From BOG-1155 sp963717985 (GTDB lineage Bacteria; Desulfobacterota; Syntrophorhabdia; Syntrophorhabdales; WCHB1-27): a DNA stretch of 64,000 bases. Position numbers and translations under genes: made by a program. The stretch is from assembly GCA_963717985.1 (NCBI GenBank), contig CAVQYC010000005.1:186001-250000 (forward strand), given 5' to 3'. Every line of letters starts with the position of its first letter. Position 1 is the stretch's first letter. The notes under the pieces were generated by a model. The model saw nothing but the letters and a program-made list of their open reading frames with translations. It was not told where the DNA came from and did not search any database. Shown here one piece after another: positions 58,219 through 64,000 of the stretch.

Positions 58219-60135
58219 TCATCGAGGCGTTTCCCCGCCGAAGAGATCCACGGTTTTCCGTACCAGAGCTGGCAGAGACGGATCCCGTGCCCCCATGACA
58301 AGAACGCAATCGCCTGGTCTCACGTCGAGTCTCAGCCTGGCCAGTAACTCATTGCGGTCGCGTACCGCACGCGCATTGAACGACACGGGGCCAAGGCCGT
58401 TTATAATATCTTCCGAGGAAATATTTCTCTGGGCGGTGCCCCCCGCATAATAGATCGGCAGGAGATAGAGCAAGTCGTTGTGCCCGAGGGCGGTTCGAAA
58501 GGTTGCAATGTAGTCATCCTTCAGGAATCGCGTCGGGCCGAACCCGTGCGGTTGGTATACGGCAACAATGCGCGCAGATAAGCCCCGACAGGCGCTCACC
58601 GCAGCCGCTATCTTTGCCGGATTGTGTGCAAAATCATCGACCACGTGCACGTTATGTCTCGTCTCCGTCACCGCGAAGCGCCGGGCCACACCCGAGAAAT
58701 GTCTTACGGCATCGGCAAGAGCGAGCCCCTCGCAGCCGAAGTGCTCGCAGACGCAAAGTGCCGCGGCCAGGTTTTCAAGGTTGTGGCTTCCGGGAAGCGG
58801 CAAATGATACTCAATGCCCTTGCGAAAAAGCTTCACCGATGCCGGCCGGAGCTCTTCATGGTCAGGCCGCCACGAGGCAGATTCGCTCAGGCCAAAGCGC
58901 ACCGTCGCCGGGAGGGACGCAAGGATCGGATCGTCCGCGTTTGACGCGGTCCATGAAGCCTTTGAAGCAAGTGTCTCAAAAAGGCCTTTTATCTCGTCAA
59001 CGCTCTTATGGTCCCTGGAAATATTAAGAATAACCGCGACCTCGGGGGCATATTTGACAAGTGTTCCATCGCTCTCGTCAGCCTCTACGACCAGGAGATC
59101 GGAGCCGCCGCTCCAGGCATTGCCGATCAGTCCCTGTTTTTCGAGCCTGAGCAAGGCCGCACCGCTTATGAGAGAAGGGGATCTGCCGCATGTAGTCAGG
59201 AATTCAAATATCATTGCCGTCACCGTCGACTTGCCGCTTGTACCGGCGACTGCAATCGTCCTGCGTGATGCGATGATTGCCGCAAGCAGATCGGAGCGAT
59301 GCACGACAGGAAGACCATGGGCGGCCGCGGCAGCGATGTCGGGATTCGATTCTTCTATTGCCGTTGAGACGCAGACGACATCGGTATTCTCCCCGACCCC
59401 CGAGCCGTCCTGGCTGACGACAGTGCACCCGAGCCCCTCAAGGGCGTGCCGGATGGAGGCGGTATCCTCACCGGCGAGTAAACGATCGGAACCGGATACC
59501 GTAATGCCCTGAAAACGCAGGTATTGGGCGAGGGCGCTCATGCCTGTGCCGAAAATGCCGGTAAAATGGAGACTCCGGCACCGACTTTTGCCAATAGTTA
59601 TGGGCGGAGGATCGATGCAGACGAGCGTACCTTCCCTGACACGTTCGAATAGGCGGAGGATATCCTGATTCCTTAAAGCTATGCATCCGTGGGACAGGGG
59701 AGTGCCTACCAGGTCCTCTCTGTTGGTGCCGTGGATGTAAATGCAGCGCTCATAGGAGTCCACCCCCGCGCCCTTATTGATTCCCTCTTCCAGACCTTCG
59801 AGTCGCAGAATACGGGTCAGTATCAGATTATCGTCGGTAGGGCCCCCATCCCAGTCGATGCCCGTATCCCTGCGCTCTTTGAAAATGCGCCCGAGAGGGG
59901 CGCCGTACCCGATCTTCTCCCTGATCCGATGGACACCCAGCGGCGTTTTGCACGAGTTTTCCCGGATGCCATTGCCGAAGCGGGAGGTGGAGGCGTCGTA
60001 TCGCTCGATAACGGTCTCCTTCTCGCAGACAAGGAGTGTTTGCGTCTCGATCGATTGGACAAGGTAAATCTCTCCGGGATCGGTGAGGAATTTCCGCAAT
60101 TTTTCGTAAATACGCTTTATGCGAGTCTCTTCCAT
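58219..60135 (-). CDS. L,D-transpeptidase domain fused to a MurC/Mpl-type Mur ligase
   Basis: 638 residues, AAGGG ahead of the ATG. Residues about 20-175 are a YkuD (L,D-transpeptidase) domain with the motif YIHGTNRED ... LSHGCIALRN, catalytic Cys in SHGC. Residues about 185-638 are a Mur ligase: FTGIFGTGMSALAQYLRFQG (N-terminal nucleotide site), ATP P-loop VAGTSGKSTVTAMI, GSHNLENLAAALCVCEHFG, and VVDDFAHNPAKIAAAVSACR in the C-terminal domain, closest to MurC or Mpl. The ligase joins L-Ala or a peptide to UDP-MurNAc in the cytosol, whereas YkuD domains usually work outside; no signal peptide is seen, so the fusion is puzzling. Confidence 0.9.
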   Translation of the reverse strand: MEETRIKRIYEKLRKFLTDPGEIYLVQSIETQTLLVCEKETVIERYDASTSRFGNGIRENSCKTPLGVHRIREKIGYGAPLGRIFKERRDTGIDWDGGPTDDNLILTRILRLEGLEEGINKGAGVDSYERCIYIHGTNREDLVGTPLSHGCIALRNQDILRLFERVREGTLVCIDPPPITIGKSRCRSLHFTGIFGTGMSALAQYLRFQGITVSGSDRLLAGEDTASIRHALEGLGCTVVSQDGSGVGENTDVVCVSTAIEESNPDIAAAAAHGLPVVHRSDLLAAIIASRRTIAVAGTSGKSTVTAMIFEFLTTCGRSPSLISGAALLRLEKQGLIGNAWSGGSDLLVVEADESDGTLVKYAPEVAVILNISRDHKSVDEIKGLFETLASKASWTASNADDPILASLPATVRFGLSESASWRPDHEELRPASVKLFRKGIEYHLPLPGSHNLENLAAALCVCEHFGCEGLALADAVRHFSGVARRFAVTETRHNVHVVDDFAHNPAKIAAAVSACRGLSARIVAVYQPHGFGPTRFLKDDYIATFRTALGHNDLLYLLPIYYAGGTAQRNISSEDIINGLGPVSFNARAVRDRNELLARLRLDVRPGDCVLVMGARDPSLPALVRKTVDLFGGETPR

Positions 60136-60167
60136 CCTTTATCCCTTCAAAGCCTCCTATTTTCTCC

Positions 60168-60195
60168 ATAGTATACATAATTCTGGTAACGTCAA
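60168..60195 (-). promoter_or_regulatory. Promoter of the YkuD/Mur-ligase fusion gene
   Basis: On the minus strand TTGACG (60190-60195) and TACTAT (60168-60173) with a 16-base spacer, 32 bases before the start codon. Confidence 0.55.
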
Positions 60196-61016
60196 GACTT
60201 TTGTGTCAGTCGAAAAGCGGGTCAGTGCGCGAAATTTTACCCTCTTTTTACCCTCTTCGGCACGTTTTTGTCACCAAACCGTCTCGGCAGCCCTCTTTGT
60301 ATTCCCTTCTCTCGCAAGCCTTCCCGAAGGGGGGTTGACGAAAGTGGACGAAAGTGGACGGTTTAGGGGGGGTGGGGGCCGGGATCTTTTCGCGCCTGGC
60401 GCGGTCGCCGGGGCGTGTCCCCCCAACCTTTATGCTCCGGCCCGGATACGCCCCGGCTTCCGCACCATCCATCGAAAATCTCTCCGGCCCCCGCTGATAG
60501 GAAGGGTTCGGCCCGGCCACGCAATATGGAGCTACAGGCTCAATTGTCAAAGAACAACGCCGGTGCTCATAATATTGTCCCTGTTTTCTCCTCTCCTGTC
60601 AAAGCGACAAGGAGGGGTGACAACCAGGGGCGACAAGGAGACGTGATAACCAGGCATGACAAAATTGCATGTCCGAAAATTTTCTTACGAAAATCACGGG
60701 TGTCCTTCGCACGCTTCAACGAGAGCGCCTTCGCTTCGTCACGTCGGGCACTTGTGCCGTCCACAGACGGGCGTCAACCGGCGACCATACGCCGTCCGAT
60801 GCCTTCTTCCTGAACTCGATAATACTCGAATTGCTCTTGCACTTGGCCAGTGCGGGTGGTAATCATAGGTAGACGGGTCGGGGACCGAGAGGCGAACCAA
60901 TGAAAGAAGTGAAGATGTCCCCTTTGGCCCCATAGGTGCTGTCGTAGGCAAGGTCGGCTGTGTCGAACGCGGCCAAGTAGTTGTGCGTCTCTTTTTCTCC
61001 TTTACTTTTTCTCTGC
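60196..61016. other. Gene-poor region of about 820 bases
   Basis: No open frame here has family similarity or a good ribosome site that I can see. An exact tandem of ACGAAAGTGG lies at about 60340-60359, GACAAGGAG recurs at about 60609 and 60634, and G/C homopolymer runs are frequent. A 51-codon minus-strand frame (60863-61018) ends inside the toxin promoter area and has no ribosome site. The stretch may be the worn remains of mobile DNA next to the toxin-antitoxin pair. Confidence 0.4.
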
Positions 61017-61035
61017 ATAATTATAACATAATTAT
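61017..61035 (+). promoter_or_regulatory. Putative operator of the brnTA operon
   Basis: Two copies of the self-complementary octamer ATAATTAT separated by AAC (61017-61024, 61028-61035) end directly against the toxin start codon. BrnA antitoxins repress their own promoter, so this is a likely binding site. There is no room for a standard ribosome site, and translation may be leaderless or weak. Confidence 0.5.
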
Positions 61036-61332
61036 ATGATACGGTTCGGGTGGGACCCGGTGAAGGCCGCCGCAAACAAGAAGAAAAATGGCGTGGCATT
61101 CGAGGAGGCTCAAACCGTGTTCTATGATGAGACCGCTATTCAGTACGATGATCCCGGTCATTCAGACGAAGAAGATCGGTTCCTCATGTTGGGCCTGAGC
61201 GCGAAGCTCAGGGTGCTTATGGTAAGTCATGCCTTTCGGGACGATGCAAGGGTGGTCAGGATTATCTCGGCCGAAAGGCGACAAAAGGCGAGGAGAGCGC
61301 CTACTGGAGAAAACCATGAGAAAGGAATATGA
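61036..61332 (+). CDS. brnT: BrnT-family ribonuclease toxin
   Basis: 98 residues. The BrnT core is clear: FGWDPVKAAANKKKNGVAFE, EEAQTVFYDETA, SDEEDRFLMLGLSAKLRVLM, and the final RIISAERRQKARR with the conserved catalytic basic residues. BrnT is a RelE-fold RNase of type II toxin-antitoxin systems. It overlaps the antitoxin gene by 17 bases, toxin first, as usual for this family. Confidence 0.92.
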   Translation: MIRFGWDPVKAAANKKKNGVAFEEAQTVFYDETAIQYDDPGHSDEEDRFLMLGLSAKLRVLMVSHAFRDDARVVRIISAERRQKARRAPTGENHEKGI

Positions 61333-61531
61333 CCTGAGCAGGATGGAAGGACGAAAGAACCTTTACGCTGACGACCTGAAGGCGCAGGTGACGATCCGTC
61401 TGGACAAGGACACCATAGCCTATTTTAAGGAACTCTCGAAACGGACAGGTACGCCGTACCAGGTCCTCATAAACTCGTATCTCCGCCAATGCGTCGCGGA
61501 AAAGAAAGAGCCAAAAGTCAACTGGAAATAG
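61316..61531 (+). CDS. brnA: BrnA-family antitoxin
   Basis: 71 residues from the ATG at 61316. The C-terminal ribbon-helix-helix domain VTIRLDKDTIAYFKELSKRT ... YQVLINSYLRQC matches BrnA/CopG-like DNA-binding antitoxins; the N-terminal part should bind and neutralise BrnT. The domain would also repress the operon through the palindromic octamers at 61017-61035. Confidence 0.9.
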   Translation: MRKEYDLSRMEGRKNLYADDLKAQVTIRLDKDTIAYFKELSKRTGTPYQVLINSYLRQCVAEKKEPKVNWK

Positions 61532-61646
61532 CGCACAAGGGTTGCCGGCAATGCCGCATCCAGCACGAGGGGGTGTGTAGGTTCGGGTCAACGGGACCAG
61601 CAAGTGAAAGCGGTGATTCCTGAGAAGTAACTCCCCACAAATAACT

Positions 61647-61668
61647 ATTGTATTTAATTACATACAAT
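61647..61668. promoter_or_regulatory. Inverted repeat over the transposase start
   Basis: ATTGTAT (61647-61653) and ATACAAT (61662-61668), spacer 8, overlap the first possible ATG of the transposase at 61667. It may be an internal regulatory site of the element. Confidence 0.35.
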
Positions 61669-63412
61669 GATAGAATATGTCATGTATAAGAAAACACCAC
61701 CTCAACAAAAACTACTCGGCGTGGAGACGCAGGTGTCCCCCTCTTTGCGGAACCGTCTTGAGTCTTCATGGGCTCACCTGTTTAGAGGCGAGGTATTTCC
61801 AATCCTGTTCAGGAACGAAGATCGCTATGCGATTCTGTACGGCACAACAGGCCGGCCTAATTTCAGCGTTGCGCGTCTTTTGGGTTTGTGTCTCCTTCAG
61901 GAGTGGAGCAACTTGAGTGACCAGGAGGCCCTCGACACCTTCAGCTTTGACACCCGGTGGCGATACGCCTTGGATGTCAGCGATGAGGAAGATTATTTGT
62001 CCCGTCGCTCTCTTGTAGAGTTCCGCAGGCGATTGGCCGCCAAAGACCCGGAGATGAAGCTGGTCCGCCATGTATTCGACAATATCAGAGATTCAGCGAT
62101 AAGCAAACTTGGCCTCTCGTCTTCCAGCCAGCGGCTTGATTCTACCCACATAATCTCGAACATTCGTGTACGAGGCAGATTGGCTCTATTCTCGAATACG
62201 CTCACCCAGTTTCTCAAGAGTCTGAATGAAGATCAATTGTCGAGAGTCCCGAAGGCAATTCAGGAATGGCATTCAAGCGAACCCGAGGGTTGGTTCGGAT
62301 TGGGTCCGGCCGAGCAGAAGATCAAGCTGGAAGAACTGGCGCAGTATCTCTATGACCTTATTGTTATCTTCGAGAAGGATAATGAACTTACAGGCAATGA
62401 GCCGTACCAATTGTTGAAGCGCCTTTTCTCCGAACAATGCGAATTCACCTCAGACCAAGAATCGTCCAAGGTCCAGGTGAAGAAAAAGAGTGAAGGAGCA
62501 ACCCTTCAATCCCCTTACGACCCGGATGCGTCCTGCGGACATAAAGGGCCGGGATACAGCCTTCATGTTACGGAGACGTGCAAGAATACCGGAAAAACCG
62601 AAATCATCACAGACTATGAGGTGCATGGCGCCGCCAGATCCGACATCGGCAAGGCCCTTCCTGTTATCGAACGTTTGGAGGCTGCCGGGTTGAAGCCCGA
62701 AGCGCTCTTTGCCGACGGCGGTTATCCGTCTGTCCCTTCAGCGGCAAAGGTCATAGAGCAAGGTATCGAATTCGTCACGCCCGTCAACCGCAGCAGGCTC
62801 TCCGACGATATCGTGGGCAGAGACCTTTTCTCCTTCGACTCGGAAGGTTTGGTGACCCGATGTCCCATGGGTAATAGTCCCATAGACCATCGCATACTGA
62901 GCGGCAACAACAGCACCCGTCGTTCTCTCCATGCGATCTTTGACGGAAACGCCTGTCGATCGTGCACGATGCTCGATAGGTGCCCGGTAAGAGCTCCGAA
63001 CCACCGCAACAAAGGCTGCCAGGCCCGTGAAACGGTCGGGGACTTTCGTCTGGAGATCACTGCCGAGCTTCGCCTGCGGGATCAGATGTATGCCATCCAG
63101 CAGACCACTGAATGGAAGGACCGGTACAAGATTCGTGCAGGGATCGAAGCAACGAACTCCGAACTGAAACGAGCGCACGGAATCGGCAGACTTCGGGTGC
63201 GCCGGCTGGCAAAAGTATGCTTTGCCGTGGCATGCAAGCTGATCGCCTGCAACATAAAGAGGTGGGCCAAGGCCCCTTGGGCCTTGAAAAAGACCCTGGA
63301 AGGCTGCATATCGTCTCTTTGTATTAGCATGAAGGTATTCTTGGCCCAAATAGTCAGCGTGTCCTTGCCTAAGAAGTTCATCTTCACGATGGTGGTAACA
63401 CAACGATGGTGA
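61667..63412 (+). CDS. IS1182-family transposase
   Basis: 581 residues from the ATG at 61667; an ATG at 61682 is also possible. N-terminal DUF772-type domain (FSVARLLGLCLLQEWSNLSDQEALDTF), then the DDE catalytic domain with the first Asp in QRLDSTHI, the second in LFADGGYPS and the Glu in GIEATNSELKRAHGIG. A Cys-rich insert (CRSCTMLDRCPVR) precedes the last block, as is usual in IS1182. The frame is undisturbed, so the enzyme should be functional. Confidence 0.95.
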   Translation: MIEYVMYKKTPPQQKLLGVETQVSPSLRNRLESSWAHLFRGEVFPILFRNEDRYAILYGTTGRPNFSVARLLGLCLLQEWSNLSDQEALDTFSFDTRWRYALDVSDEEDYLSRRSLVEFRRRLAAKDPEMKLVRHVFDNIRDSAISKLGLSSSSQRLDSTHIISNIRVRGRLALFSNTLTQFLKSLNEDQLSRVPKAIQEWHSSEPEGWFGLGPAEQKIKLEELAQYLYDLIVIFEKDNELTGNEPYQLLKRLFSEQCEFTSDQESSKVQVKKKSEGATLQSPYDPDASCGHKGPGYSLHVTETCKNTGKTEIITDYEVHGAARSDIGKALPVIERLEAAGLKPEALFADGGYPSVPSAAKVIEQGIEFVTPVNRSRLSDDIVGRDLFSFDSEGLVTRCPMGNSPIDHRILSGNNSTRRSLHAIFDGNACRSCTMLDRCPVRAPNHRNKGCQARETVGDFRLEITAELRLRDQMYAIQQTTEWKDRYKIRAGIEATNSELKRAHGIGRLRVRRLAKVCFAVACKLIACNIKRWAKAPWALKKTLEGCISSLCISMKVFLAQIVSVSLPKKFIFTMVVTQRW

Positions 63413-63454
63413 CGATTGATCCTTTCAGAAAGGGCACTTTCTTCTCAGGAATCA

Positions 63455-63687
63455 AGCGGTGAAGAACGTCCCTCAAACCCTCCCTTCCCCGAAGAGGTGA
63501 TGGCCGTGTTCATAGTGGAAACGCACTACTTGTGTGGCAATCTTCGGCTCTTTACGCAGTTCTTGTCACTTGGTGGCAAAAAAGAAAAAGTCCTTGACCT
63601 TGAGTAGCCTTTCCCATATTTATATGTTTAACTTTTTTTGATTCGCCTTCTTTCAGGCGCCTTGACTGTCGCTATGGAGGTTTGAAA
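63455..63687 (+). pseudogene. Remnant open frame interrupted by the insertion sequence
   Basis: Joining the sequence left of the element to that right of it, with one copy of AGCGG, gives a continuous frame through GPASESGEERPSNPPFPEE and on to a TAG at 63607. The frame upstream of the element has no obvious start and I do not recognise the product, so it may be a chance frame or the tail of a decayed gene. The rest of the stretch leads into the UbiD gene; a GGAGG site precedes that gene. Confidence 0.25.
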
Positions 63688-64000
63688 ATGGCTAAAGATC
63701 TGCGTGAATTTATTGGTGAGCTGGAAGCGGCAAAAGAACTCATCCGGGTGAAAGACGAGCTTTCCACGCAATTTGAAGTATCTGCGGCAATAAACATCCT
63801 GAAGAACAAATACGACAAGGCCATTATATTCGAACAGGTCCGGGGATACGACGTACCGGTGGTCGCCAACGTTCTAGGGAGCAGGAAGAAATTAGCCATG
63901 GCCCTGGGCGTCGGGGAAGACGAATACGAGGCGGCTTACCTCGAAAGAAAGGATACGTTCATCAAGCCGGAGCTTAAGGAAAGCGATTTGCCGGACGAGG
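63688..64000 (+). CDS. UbiD-family decarboxylase, N-terminal part (runs off the window)
   Basis: 104 codons are visible from the ATG at 63688 with GGAGG upstream. MAKDLREFIGELEAAKELIRVK, then INILKNKYDKAIIFEQVRGY and VPVVANVLGSRKKLAMALGV, are the N-terminal hallmarks of UbiD-type prenylated-FMN (de)carboxylases. Anaerobes use such enzymes for decarboxylation or carboxylation of aromatic acids such as phenylphosphate or protocatechuate, as well as for quinone synthesis. The catalytic part lies outside the window. Confidence 0.9.
   Translation, partial: MAKDLREFIGELEAAKELIRVKDELSTQFEVSAAINILKNKYDKAIIFEQVRGYDVPVVANVLGSRKKLAMALGVGEDEYEAAYLERKDTFIKPELKESDLPDE

Larger units (their letters stand above)
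61614..63454 (+). mobile_element. Complete IS1182-family insertion sequence
   Basis: Terminal inverted repeats match perfectly over 14 bp (TGATTCCTGAGAAG at 61614-61627 and its complement at 63441-63454) and at 20 of 23 positions overall. The ends are flanked by a direct repeat AGCGG (61609-61613 and 63455-63459), the likely target duplication. It holds one transposase gene. Intact ends, duplication and open frame indicate a fairly recent insertion. Confidence 0.88.

Noticed and set aside
60119..60646. A 175-codon + strand open frame after the Mur-ligase fusion
   Set aside because: It starts inside the fusion gene on the opposite strand, has no ribosome site and a low-complexity translation rich in Arg, Pro and Gly.
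1..64000. tRNA or rRNA genes
   Set aside because: I looked for T-loop and anticodon-stem patterns in the intergenic stretches and saw none; a dedicated scan would be needed to exclude them fully.

Overview
The window looks like chromosomal DNA of a strictly anaerobic, respiring or syntrophic bacterium, most probably a Desulfobacterota (former Deltaproteobacteria) lineage such as the Geobacter/Syntrophorhabdus side of that group. This is inferred from the high G+C, the density of multiheme c-type cytochromes (over 100 CXXCH motifs), system II cytochrome maturation, a molybdenum-hydroxylase ring-reduction operon, a probable selenoprotein and a UbiD-type decarboxylase. No rRNA, tRNA or other taxonomic marker is present, so the assignment stays tentative.

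Region 1 (1-12.7 kb, + strand) is an extracellular-electron-transfer operon: the end of a cytochrome resembling filament-forming OmcE, a YVTN propeller lipoprotein, a large outer-membrane barrel, two CsgG/TolB-like lipoproteins, a SurA/PpiC-type prolyl isomerase, a 26-heme and a 16-heme cytochrome, an NHL propeller protein and a pentapeptide-repeat protein. Region 2 (12.7-18 kb) holds hemC, a histidine kinase with a c-heme motif in its sensor domain, a PhnD-like binding protein, a lone receiver protein and an NrfJ-like lipoprotein. Region 3 (18-21 kb) is a 990-residue M1-peptidase/ChaN/PDZ fusion.

Region 4 (21-34.9 kb) is a second electron-transfer block at the inner membrane: three b-type cytochrome plus multiheme-c modules, a 15-heme NapC-like protein, the CcsB/ResB maturation pair, a tetraheme and two hexaheme periplasmic cytochromes, and hemE. 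Electrons could pass from quinol through the b/c modules and small periplasmic cytochromes to the outer-membrane system of region 1. Heme synthesis and maturation genes sit among their customers.

Region 5 (35-36.4 kb) has small housekeeping genes. Region 6 (36.5-50.1 kb) is one long + strand operon: a methylmalonate-semialdehyde-type aldehyde dehydrogenase, a complete LIV-type ABC transporter, a three-subunit molybdenum hydroxylase, an enamidase homologue, a 6-hydroxynicotinate-reductase-like ferredoxin enzyme, a UPF0280 protein and a DUF1185 protein. This fits uptake and reductive degradation of a nicotinate-like N-heterocycle. The aldehyde dehydrogenase suggests an unreported branch in which 2-formylglutarate would be converted directly to glutaryl-CoA.

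Region 7 (50-60.2 kb) holds VanZ, Sir2, RNase R, a DsbA/FrnE-type protein with an in-frame UGA in place of the first active-site Cys plus a downstream hairpin (probable selenocysteine), small envelope proteins between copies of a 38-bp hairpin repeat, PAC2, a PfkB kinase, an HMA-like protein and an L,D-transpeptidase/Mur-ligase fusion. Region 8 (60.2-63.5 kb) is accessory: a gene-poor stretch, a BrnT/BrnA toxin-antitoxin pair and an intact IS1182-type insertion sequence with inverted ends and a 5-bp target duplication. A UbiD-family gene runs off the right edge.
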